Positions 1 through 9,926 of a stretch of DNA of 64,000 nucleotides are shown here, in pieces. The stretch's first letter is position 1. Every line of letters starts with the position of its first letter. The notes under the pieces were generated by a model. The model was given only the letters and a program-made list of their open reading frames with translations. It had not been told where the DNA came from and did not search any database. The stretch lies in NCBI GenBank assembly GCA_004519485.1, contig CP038107.1, forward strand, positions 989,091 to 1,053,090, given 5' to 3'. The position numbers were made by a program, and so were the translations under genes. The stretch comes from Nannochloropsis oceanica. Lineage: Eukaryota > Sar > Eustigmatophyceae > Eustigmatales > Monodopsidaceae.

Positions 1-2021
1 GGAAAGGCTTAGATCAGTACAGGACGCCACCAAGAGCGAGGGGGGGAGGGTGGTAGGGAGGGAAGGAAAGAGAGAGGGAAAAAGAGAAGACGGGATGGAG
101 AGAGGAAGGAGGGAGGGAAGGAAGGAGAGGGGGAGGGAGGGAGGGAGGAAGAGAGGGGAATGGCTCACCGCGAGCTCATCCACGTGGCCGGCGTCCCACT
201 CCTCAGGTACGTCCGCATCCATCACTGCGGGGGCTGCTCCTGCCGCTTCCTCCGCCTCCTCCTCCCATCCGCCCTGCCCCCCTCCCTCCTCATCCTTCTC
301 CTCCTCCTTGACTGTGACAGGCGTCGCTGTGGTATCCTCCACTTGGGCGGGTTCTTTGGAGGTTGGAGGTACCTGGGGGAGGGAGGGAGGGAGGAAGGGA
401 GGGAGGGAGGGAGGGAAGGCGGGAGGGAGAGGTGAGTGAGGGAGGGAGGATTGTAACGTGGGGAGTGGAGAGAGGGAGGGAAGGAGGGAGGAAAGGAGGA
501 GGGAGGGAGGAAGAGGGCGTCGCCGCGCACCTGCTGCTGCTTCTTCTTCTTCTTTCCGTACACTGGTCGCTTGCCCCTTTCCCCGCCCCCCCCTCCCTCC
601 TCCCTGCCGGGGATGTCGATCATCCCCGCCGCCTTCATCTGCTCCAGCGCCGCCTTGGCGCTGTGAGGGGGAGGGAGGGAGGGAGGGAGGGAGGGAGGGA
701 GGGAGGGCGGGGGGGTGAGAAGGAGAGGAGAAAGAGGGAGCGGAAGAAGGACGAACATCCACGAAGGAGGGAGGGACGGAGGGACGGAGGGACGGAGGGA
801 GGGACGGAGGGAAGGACGTACCGCATGGCCTTCTCTTTTTGCGCCTTCGTCATGTAGGTGCCCTCGGCCTTCTGCTTCTCCACCTTGGCGCGAGCCTTTT
901 CGCGCTTCAGCCTGGAGGAAGGGAGGGCGGGAGGGAGGGAGGGAGAGGGGAAGGGAGGGGGGGAAGGAAGAGGGAGTGAGAAAGATGAAGAAATAGAAAA
1001 GAAGGGCGGAAGGAGAGAGAGACAAGACGGGAGGGAGGGAGAAAGAAAGGGAAGGAGGAAACACCCACCGTTTTTCCTCCTCCTTCGCCGCGCGCTCGGC
1101 TTCGTCAGCAGCGTCCTCCTCGGCCCGTCGCTTCTCCTCCTCTTCACGGGCAAGGCGGAGGCGCTCCTCCTCCTCCTACCAGATATCATCAAAACGAGAG
1201 AACAGGAAGGAGGAAGGGAGGGAGCTGGTGAGTGGGGCAATTAGAAGACAGGCGAGCGCGTCTGAATCCATCATCTCGCTCTTAATGTAAGTCATTTCTT
1301 GCACATATAACCAACTCACCAAGCCATCTCTCCCTCTCGTCCTCCTTCTTACCCTCCTTCCCTCCTTACCTGGATGGCCTTCTGTCGGGCCTGGATCATC
1401 TTTGCTTGCGCTGATAACTTGCCCCCAGCTCCTGTCTTGGCTTCAGCCGGCGCTTCCTCCTTTTTATCACCAGGCTTCTTCTTTTTCTTCTTCTTCTTCT
1501 TGTCATCCTTCTTCGCAGAGCCCTCCTTCCCGCCCTGTCCCCCTTCCTCGTCCTCGCTTTCTTCCTCTTCTTCCTTAGCGGCACCCTTGGGGGAAGGCTC
1601 TTCCTCTTTGATGCCGACCTCAGCCTGTGGATGGGTGAGTACATGATTGCATGGATAGGCGTGACTGAGGAGAGATGAAAGGGAGATAGGTGGTGGTAGG
1701 TTTTTGATCCGTCAGCCGCGGGGGGGGGCATGGCACACGATTTCCTGAGTCGCCCGCAAATTGAGTTGATTGTGCATGTGTTGCAACGGTGGAAGAAGAA
1801 GGAAGTGGCGACGGAGAGAGGCACGTACCTTGTACTGGGTTAGGAGGGCATCCAGGTCGTCGTCGTCGCCCTTGGCCTGTGGGAAAAGGGAGGGGGGGGG
1901 AAGGAGGAAAGATGAGTGAAAGGGCCACAAAAAAGCTCAGGATAGAGAAGATAGACGCAAGAGAGAGGGAAAAAGGTGTGCGTACCGCTGCGGTGCCGCC
2001 GGTAGGCTTCTTGGGCCCCAT
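1..2021 (-). CDS. EIF5B: Translation initiation factor eIF5B, N-terminal part (runs off left edge)
   Basis: eIF5B is the cytosolic GTPase that joins the 60S subunit to the initiation complex. Seven exons join in phase: 2021-1986, 1876-1829, 1624-1370, 1175-1069, 911-822, 660-531 and 372-169. The protein starts MGPKKPTGG, followed by an acidic segment (DDDDLDALLTQY) and long Lys/Glu-rich tracts. The diagnostic part is a block reading KAEGTYMTKAQKEKAM, then ALEQMKAAGMIDIP, then KRPVYGKKKKK. In order and spacing it matches the LLTKSQREARARAE / LLQAQGVEVPS / KKRPIYEDKKRKK stretch just before the G domain of animal eIF5B. About 230 residues are present. The GTPase domain and everything C-terminal would lie left of the window. 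A possible further acceptor near base 9 cannot be confirmed. The start was chosen as the only ATG whose exon splices in phase into the acidic segment. Confidence 0.85.
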
Positions 2022-2729
2022 GCTGCTCGACGCTGCACGACGTGGAGATGATGGTGCGCTGCGAAAGAGGAGGGAGGGAGGAAAAGGAGGAAGGGGTTGG
2101 ATCGGTAGAATGATATGTTTTGCACTGTCATGCAGGTGGTGGCAGTGATGCCTATTCTATTTGTGTTTCGGTGAGCGTTCTTGCTTGGGTTAGGAGAAGG
2201 AGCTTTTATGTTGTTCGTTGGCCTCCTGGCATGCTTCCGGCACTCATGCAACTCTCGCCACAGCCACACAGAGCCGCACAAATGTTCGTGTTGAAATCGT
2301 CCCCCCGAGGCGACTGCCAAGTGCATGTGTGGTTATAGAACCCGTGCTTCACACACACATGCAAGGCCAAACGTGCCTTGCCTCTGCCAGGCTCCCTCCT
2401 CCACAGACCCCCCCTATCCCCGGTGCTTGCTCGTCGCCATCATCTGCCACTTGATGTTTCTCCGCCCGCGCCCGCATTAAGTTAAGTTGAAGGCCTCGTC
2501 GTATCTCAAACCGGTCTCTGTTCCGCCTCCCAAGAGAGAGCGGTGTCGGGGTGTTCTCCAAGTTGACCCTGCCTTTGGCTTGCCTCCTCGTCGGCGTAAG
2601 CTTTGTCTCACGATATGCTCGTTGTCATCCCCGTCCCACCCTATAGCCTCGTCGCTTTGAGTCGCTTACTTTGGCTCTTAGCCCCACGCTTCGTCTCGCT
2701 CTAGCCGCTCCTCGTCCCGCCGGTCTATC
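2022..2729. other. Intergenic, divergent promoter region (eIF5B / plastid precursor)
   Basis: This stretch lies between two divergently transcribed genes, so it should hold both promoters. I see no convincing coding exon and no clear TATA box. The part nearest 2730 is pyrimidine-rich. Confidence 0.5.
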
Positions 2730-4106
2730 ATGCTTGCTGCAAGCATGTCCGCCCCTGTTCTCCTCCTCGTCCTCCTCGTCCTCCTGGCCCTCAGCGGCAC
2801 GCATGCTTTCTTCGTTCCAGTGCCCGCTGTTTCTTCCTCGATGACGAGCACCACCCGGCTGCACGGTGGCATCAAGGGCGTGGAGACGTTCGATGGTGCC
2901 TTTACCCTCTCGCCAGAGTCCGAAAGCGTCCTATTTGACTTTTTGCAGTGCGATGTAAGTGGTTGGGGAGGAGAACGGAGGGGGGAGGGAGGGGGTGGGG
3001 GAGAGGGAGGAGAGAGATGACGAAAAAAAATGTTGCTCAGATGGATAAAGGTATCAGGTGGGAGGAGAGGACGGTCAGGAGACAGGTGTGAAGGGGTGAA
3101 GCAGGACACGGTCGGTGCCCATGTCGCTTGTCAATGAAAGGCTGTGGTCTCCAGCTCCTCCATTGTGCTTATTGTCTTTCATTAAATCTCCCCTCTCTCT
3201 CTACCTCTCTTTCCACCAACTGTACCCACCTGCCTTCCTTTTTGCAGGACATGAAGAACGAGGTGTGCAAGCAAGCCAAGTGCTCGGGCGCCCGATTCAC
3301 GGGGCAGCTCTTCCAACCCGTGCCTTATTCTCCCGGGACGCCCATCGGTAGGGAGGAAGAGGAGGAGGACGGGAGGCATTGGGCCTGGAAGAGGAGATAT
3401 GATCAGAGGATTGAGAAGATAAATTTGAGAATTGAGAAGCAAGGATTCAAAGAGAGGGAGGCTTTGGTGTCGCCAATGGTCTTTCTCGCCTCTCAAATCC
3501 CTCTTCATGCCTTTCCCCCCCTCCCTGCCTCCTCTTCCCAGGGATGCCCCGTGAATTCGAGGACTTCCACCTCAATCCGTCCTATGCCATCTGCAATGTG
3601 CCTCCCACGGTCATGTTCAAGGCCAAGATCTTCAAGCCCCCCCGCCTTTGCGCCGTCTTTGCCATTGAAGGTAGTTAAGGCTCACCGGCCCTCTCTCCCT
3701 CCCTCCCTCCCTCCCTCGCTCGCTTGAATTGTTTTCTCCATCGTCTGCACTGACAGGTCACAATGCACGCCACTCAACGGCGCCCCTATTTTCCTCCCTC
3801 CCTCCCTCCCTTCCTCCCACCCCCCCTCCCTCCCCTCCAGGCCTTGACCCTGAGGAAAAAGATAAGATAATGGAAAAGGCCAAGGCCCGGATGGACCTAC
3901 AGGCGCTTTCAGCCGCCCGCCTGGCCACGGAGAGGGCGAAGGAGGGAGGGAAGGAGGGAGGGAAGGAGGAGAGCAAGCTCCCTTTTCTCAAGGGGCAGCC
4001 AGTGGAGGAGGACTGGAGCAAGGTAGGTGCGTCGTTGAAGGAGTTGATGAGCGAGGAGGAGAGGGAGGCGGCGGAGGAGGCGGCGTTGGACGCTATGGTG
4101 GTTTAA
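2730..4106 (+). CDS. Plastid-targeted-type precursor, function unknown
   Basis: Four exons (2730-2954, 3248-3347, 3542-3670, 3841-4106) join in phase and give 239 residues. Residues 1-26 form a signal peptide (run of Leu/Val, then SGTHAFFVP). A Phe immediately after the cleavage site, followed by a Ser/Thr/Arg-rich stretch (SSSMTSTTRLHGG), is the bipartite plastid-targeting pattern of heterokonts and other algae with complex plastids; plastid location is inferred from that. The mature part has a conserved-looking core (GARFTGQLFQPVPYSPGTP, MPREFEDFHLNPSYAICNVP, FKAKIFKPPRLCAVFAIEG). It ends in a charged, probably helical tail from about residue 150, with two KEGG-type repeats that look like the local GGAGGGA repeat read as protein. 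I do not recognise the family. A second in-frame ATG lies at 2745. The gene converges on the immunophilin gene. Confidence 0.75.
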
Positions 4107-4284
4107 GGCAGGAGGGGGGAGGGAAGGAGGGAGGGAGGGAGGGAGGGGGGGGGAGGAGGGGATTGTGCGTTTATATTGTATGTTATAGGCGTTTGAAATG
4201 GCTCTGGCAGGGGAAGGAGGGAGGGATGGTGGGTAAATGAAACATGCGTGCAGGGCATCGGCGAGATTTAAATATACACGACAC

Positions 4285-4435
4285 CGTGAGGGGCATCAGG
4301 TGTCAAATAGATGACTTGAGAAGTATCACGAGAGGCATCAGGTGGTGGATGTGACGAACTAGACACCTTGTGGGCATCAGGTGTAAAAATGACACTGTGG
4401 GAAGTATGGAGAGAGGCGTCAAGTGGTGCATGGAA
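4285..4435. repeat. Degenerate minisatellite
   Basis: The word ggcatcaggtg (or ggcgtcaagtg) recurs four times at about 37-45 base spacing, around 4293, 4336, 4373 and 4418. The sequence between copies also resembles itself (gaagtatcacgagag / gaagtatggagagag). This is a short, decayed tandem array. Confidence 0.55.
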
Positions 4436-4794
4436 TGCAAAGGGATGTGATGTGTTGGGAAGGGTGGGAAACGGGAGCACCTCGCCCTCAAACCGCGCCT
4501 GAGGGCTCCCTCCCCTTTTGTCTCTTCTCTGCCGCTGCCTCTGGCTTCATTTCTTCTTCTTGTTTGCTCTTGCTTTTTCCGCCTCTTCGTCCTCCTTGAT
4601 GCTCTATGTCTCGTATCACTGCGTCTGCCCAAATGTCAAGAAAGAAAACCACAGAAGAGGAAGAAACAACAACAAAAAAGGCCAAAAGGCATCTTGTTCC
4701 CCCTCGTTCGACGATAGCCGGATGAATTGAATTATTCGCGGTTTTTTTCCATATCTCTCTATCCGTGGCCTACTGCCCTTATCTCCTCTTCCTT

Positions 4795-4850
4795 CTCCTC
4801 CTCCTCCTCCTCCTCCTCCTCCTCCTCCTCCCCTCCTCCTCCTCCTCCTC
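4795..4850. repeat. (CTC)n microsatellite
   Basis: Nearly perfect ctc triplet array, downstream of the immunophilin stop codon on that gene's strand. Confidence 0.9.
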
Positions 4851-4971
4851 CTTCCCTACCTTCCTCGCAATCCCACCATCACCACGGTCTCCATACGCTT
4901 CTCCTTCTTGTCCTTGATGCATGTCGTCCATCCAGAGCTCCTTCTGCGTCCCACACTCCCTCCCTCTATCC

Positions 4972-7900
4972 CTACTCCTTGATCTCCCCGCATGCCTCAA
5001 TCACCACGGCCTCCAAGGGCTTGTCTTTCTCGTCTTTGGGCAAATCTTCGATGCGGTGCACCAACTCCATTCCGTCCGTGACCTGCGGAGGGGCGAGGAA
5101 GGGAGCGGGGGAGGGAGGGAAGGAAGAGGGAGAAGCGTGGTGATGAGGAAGAAGGAGAAAATGAAGAGGAGGGCCAGGGAGAAGATTCACGAGAAAAAGA
5201 GGGAGGGGGGAATGGACACAGTAGGATTCGGGATATTGAATTATCCAAAGCAGCTGGCGGTAGAATCGCTCTAGACATATATGAGATATATATATGTATA
5301 TATAGTTCCCCTCCCTCCCTCCCTCCCTCCCTCCCTCCCTCCCTCCCTCTCTCCCTCTCTCCCTCCCTCCCTCCCTCCCTCCCTACCTTCCCGAAGACCA
5401 CGTGCCGGCCGTCCAGGTGGGGGGTGTCTTTGGTGGTGATGAAAAACTGCGAGCCGTTCGTGTTGGGCCCAGCGTTGGCCATGGAGAGGAGGCCGGGCTC
5501 CTGGGAAGGGAAGGAGGGAGGGAGGGAGGGAGGGAGGGAGGGAAGGAGGGGTTTCATCGCCTGGTCCGGAAGGGCGAAGCGAAAGGAAGGGAGGGAGGAG
5601 GGAGGGAGGGAGGGCAGGAGGGAGGGGGCAGAGAGGGAGGGACGTACCGTGTGCGACCTTTTGAAATTCTCATCTTTGAATTTCTCCCCGTAGATCGACT
5701 CCCCGCCCGTGCCATCGCCGTGGGTGAAATCGCCCCCCTGGATCATGAAGTCCTTTGAGAGGGGGGGGGGAGGGAGGGAGGGAGGGAGGGGATGGAGCGT
5801 GAGTGTGCGTGCGTACGTAAGCCGAGCCGTTCGTCGATGCCACACGAAGAGGATGAGGGCGGAAGGGAAGGAAGGAAAGAGGGAGGGATGGAGGGAGGGC
5901 GAGCGGGACGTGCCTTGATGACGCGATGGAAGCCAGAGCCCTTGTAGGAGAGGAGGTTGCCCGTGATCTTGCTCTGACCTTTCTCGCCCGTGCAGAGGCA
6001 GCGGAAGTTCTCCGCCGTCCTGGGCACAGAGTCCGCGAAGAGGTCCATTGTGATCCTGGGTAGGGAGGGAGGGAGGGAACGGTTGAGGGTGAGTGTCTCC
6101 TGGTCTCGGACGGAGGGATACAGCGTCATCGTATCTTCTCTTCTCGTTCCTTCAATCGCTCGCGTCGATTTCGAATCGAACATCACGTGGCTACAATTAG
6201 ACTGCAGACTATCCTTCTCTCCCTCTCTCCTTCCCGCCCTCCTCCCTTCCCTCCCTACCTTCCCGCCTTCTCCCCTCCGATCGTCACGTCCATGAAGACC
6301 TTGGGATTAGGCCCCTCGTGAGCAAGGATGCCCTCCTTGTCGTCGTACATAGAGAGCTTGTTCAAAAACCTGGAGAGGGAGGGAGGGAGAGAGGGAGGGA
6401 TGTGGATCAGATTGGAAGACATGTCGATATCAATCGTGAAATCGCACTCGCCCTACCTCCCTTCCTCCTATTCCCTTCCTCCCTCCTTCCCTTCCTCCCT
6501 CCTTCCCTTCCTCCCTCCTTCCCTTCCTCCCTCCTTCCCTTCCTCCCTCCTTCCCTTCCTCCCTCCTTCCCTCACTATCTTCCTTCATCCCTCCCTTCCT
6601 CCCTCCCTTCCTCCTCCCTTCCTCCTCCCTCCCTTCCTCCCTCCCTCCCTCCCTACCCGCCAAACGTAGCCTTCTCCTTCGCCGCCATCGACTTCAATTT
6701 GTCCTTCACCGCCTGGAGCTGAGGGAGGGAGGGAAGAGGGGAAGGAGGGAGGGAGGGAGGAAAGAGGCATGAGTACGCAGGGTTTTCAAACGGTGAACGC
6801 CGGGTGCAGTACGACAATACTTCCTTCCTCCCTCCCTCCCTCCCTCCCTCCCTCCCTCTTCCCTTCCGATCTTTCTACTTAAGCTCTGGTCCAATTCGCC
6901 CTTCCTCTCTCCCTCCCCTACTCCCGCCCTCCCTCCCTCCCTCCTGCCCTCCCTACCTGCACCCGAATGTCTTTGTTCTGAGGATCCGCTTTGGCTGCGG
7001 ACAGCAAATCCTCTCGTGCTTCCTCCAGCAATCCCAGGTGCATCCGGGCCACGCCTAACGAGGGAGGGAGGGAGAGAGGGAGGGCGGAAGGGAGGGGAAG
7101 GTGCCATGGGTCGACGATCTTCAGTCCTTCATTTCATCCGGAAGACGCACGAGCCACGCCGAGAAGGAGGAAAAGAAGAAGAAGAAGAAGAAGAAAAAGA
7201 GGACGAAGAAGAAGAGAAAAGGCGCAAGGGCACAAAGAGGGGAGGTAGGGAGGAAAAGAGGGAGGGAGCGAGAAGGCGGGGGACGAGAAACACCCTTTTC
7301 ACATGACAGGACCAGGGAAACAGGAGGGGGACGAGAAACACCCTCCTCACATGACCGGACCTACCTCGTCGGTACAGAGCCTTGGCACTGCCTGCCTCCT
7401 TCTTAAGTGCCGCACTCGCTTCTTGCGCGGCCTCGGGCCACATCTGAGGGAGGACGGAAGGGAGGGAAAGGGGGACGGAAGGGAGGGAAAGAGGGTGGGG
7501 GAGATAATGTGTTGGAGTGAGTACTGTCATGTGAAACAAAACCGCAACGTTTCTTCCTCCCTTCCTACCTCCGCCTTGAGGAACGCCAGGGCGGCGTTGC
7601 TGTGCAGCGTCACACTCAAGGCAGCAGCTGCATCCATGGTGCTGGCATCGTCTTCCTCCTGAATGGACAGGGAGGGAGGGAGGGAGGGAGGGAGGGCGGG
7701 AGTGAAAGGGAATGTTGACAAGGCAATCACAGAGAAACAGGCGCTCGGTTGCCGTATTTTCCTCCTTATCTCCTTCCCTCTCTATCTACCTTCTTCCCTT
7801 CCTTCCTTCCTCCCTCCTTCCTTACATTCAACCCATCGACATATGACCCCGCTTCGATGTACTCGGAGGCGGCCTCGCCCCATCGCTGCTCCTTGAAGAG

Positions 7901-9143
7901 CCCCGTGGCGACCTGCAGGGGAGGGAGGGAGGGAGGGAGGGAGGGAGGGAGAGAGAGAGAGGGAGGGAGAGAAAGAGAGAGAGGGAGAAAAGGAGGGGTG
8001 AGATTTCCGGCCTCTCGACTTTCCCGGCATTGCAGTATCATCTTAGCAAGGCTGTGAAGGAGACAAGGTCAGCAGAAAGAGGGATAAAAGGGATAATAGA
8101 GGAGAAATATGGCAGAGACGGGAGAGGAGAAGCAAGCAAGCCGCCCACCTCCTTGAGCTTGACGGCCTCCGCCACCCGTTCCTCGCTGGACATCTCCCAT
8201 TTCTCCTTCTTCTTGGGCGCAAATGATAAAAGCTCCACGTCGAAGCATAACGTGGCCTTGGGAGGGATGGAGGGAGGGCTCCCGCTCTCCCCGTAACCGT
8301 AGTCGTGGCGGCACTTGAGGATGGCGTGTTCGCCAACCTGCGAGCGGGGGGGACATGGAAGAGGAAGGGATGGAGAGAGTGAGGGGAGGAATGCATGTGC
8401 ATCGATTGGGAGATGGGTTGATTGGTTCAAAGCAGAAGCCTTAGGGACCTCAATGTGTCCTCGAACAGACTCCGTTACACTGCACAGCAGCATTCCTTCC
8501 CTCCCTCCCTCCCTCCCTCCCTTCCTTCCTCCTCCCTCCCTCCCTCCCTCCCTCCCTTCCTCCCTCCCTCCCTCCCTCCCTCCCTCTCTACCTTCATGGT
8601 GGCAAAGCCGACATCCCATCCTTTGATCACTTGCTGCTGCCCGATCGTGAACTTAAATGGCTGATTGCGCTTCCGGGAGGAGTCTGAAGGAAGAAGGGAA
8701 GAAAAAGGAGTCAGGAGAGGTCGATGGAAAGCCACCATACCGAGTCATTTTTCCGCCTGCTCAAGCCTCTTCGTCCTCACACATCTCTTTTTCAGTCCCC
8801 CATTTGCCTTCACTCCCTCCATCCTTCCCAACTTTCTCAGCTTCCATCGCACATACCGAACTCCGAGCCGTCGCTTTCGAGCGTGCCCGTGTAGTGTGCC
8901 ACCACTTCATTCCCCTGCGGCGGCGACTCGCCTTCGCCTTCCTTCAAGATCTGTCGTGTTTGAAAAACCAGAAAAATGATTTTGGTCAGCACATAACGAC
9001 TTTCATTTGTCCTCCTACTGGGGTTAGCCCTCCCCTCACTCCTACCCTCCGTATCCGTTCCTCTATGAACAAATTACCTTTTTCAGCAATCCTCCGTCCC
9101 CGCTCACGTCGATCCACTCCCCATTCGTTTTGTCAGCAGCCAT
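4972..9143 (-). CDS. Dual-family immunophilin: FKBP - TPR - cyclophilin fusion
   Basis: Peptidyl-prolyl isomerase with both drug-receptor families in one chain. Fourteen exons, all in phase, give 479 residues: 9143-9078, 8950-8857, 8683-8592, 8337-8149, 7912-7826, 7658-7569, 7443-7365, 7054-6957, 6718-6657, 6369-6259, 6055-5914, 5752-5648, 5500-5387, 5082-4972. Residues 20-123 are a complete FKBP domain (HYTG, SEFDSS, QVIKGW, YGYGESG, IPPKATL). About 130-290 are TPR helices ([18 protein letters not shown]). About 305-479 are a cyclophilin with the catalytic Arg (GFHR367VI), F372, Q375, NGSQFF and DGRH. The position of cyclophilin A Trp121 is His433, which usually weakens cyclosporin binding. 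Exon 6369-6259 crosses the TPR-cyclophilin linker, so this is one gene. There is no signal peptide, so it is probably cytosolic. The start ATG sits just before a recognisable FKBP N terminus. Confidence 0.92.
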
Positions 9144-9926
9144 ATTCGGTAGGTATGCGTCTACGTGGGTAGACAAGCCTGAAGAGAGAAAGGGAAAAGG
9201 AAAAGAGGGTGTGGTGGGCATGGAAATTTCCATAGTCGAGAGGGAGGGGAGGTCGATAAGGAAATCGCACGCTCTATTCAAATGGTAGGCGTGGAACCAT
9301 CCCGCATCCCTACAACCACTGTCAGGAAGCTAAGCATCCTGTACAATTGTGGATGCCATGGCGTGGCTTGGTTTTTGGAGGCGATGGAAATAGAAAATGT
9401 AGTGGCAAGCAAGAGCTTCCATTATTCGCCAATCGAATAAGCTATCTACATCTCTTCTTCCCCTTACCACCCCTACCCGACCAACCAAAGGGTGTCATCG
9501 ATCGCACCCGCACGCTTGTACGGCAGGCTATGGTGCCATGGCCTCAAGTTTTACTCAATCCCTACTTTACACACACAGTACATAGAGAACACATTGGGCC
9601 TGGCAACTTGTGGCAAGCAGACCGCTCTCGCTGTTTGTTACTGCACGTTCAATCGCCGGCAAAAATCAATTGGGCACTGGCAAGACATCAAAGCACATCG
9701 ATGCAGAGTCCCTTTCCGTTTACAAAGTAGCAGCAGCAACAACAGTGGAACGACCGGTATGCATCCTGAATCGTCCTGTCGGAAGCCTACGACTATCAGA
9801 GCGACGACGTGGCTGAGTAGGATGATGCACCAGAACCGCTTGCCCATATTCATCGCAACTCTCCCTCCCTTCCCCTCCTTCCAACCCTTCCCTCCGCCCC
9901 CATCCTCCTTCCTCACGCAGGAAGGC
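9144..9926. other. Intergenic, divergent promoter region
   Basis: This lies between the immunophilin start and the chosen start of the C1/C2 gene. An open frame reaches up to 9492 and a good acceptor (cctcacgcag) ends at 9920, just before the ATG at 9927. The downstream gene may therefore have an untranslated or short coding first exon in here. Nothing else is seen. Confidence 0.45.

Larger units (their letters stand above)
4107..4971. other. Intergenic between convergent genes; repeats only
   Basis: 3' flanks of two converging genes. Apart from GGGA repeats (4117-4160), a degenerate tandem repeat (4285-4435) and a CTC/CTT triplet tract (4795-4850), I see no gene here. Confidence 0.5.

Noticed and set aside
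222-1064. Long open frames rich in SLPPS or GGREGG peptides, here and throughout the window
   Set aside because: They are translations of TCCC/GGGA repeats in introns, open in several frames on both strands. Real exons between them are short and splice in phase in another register.
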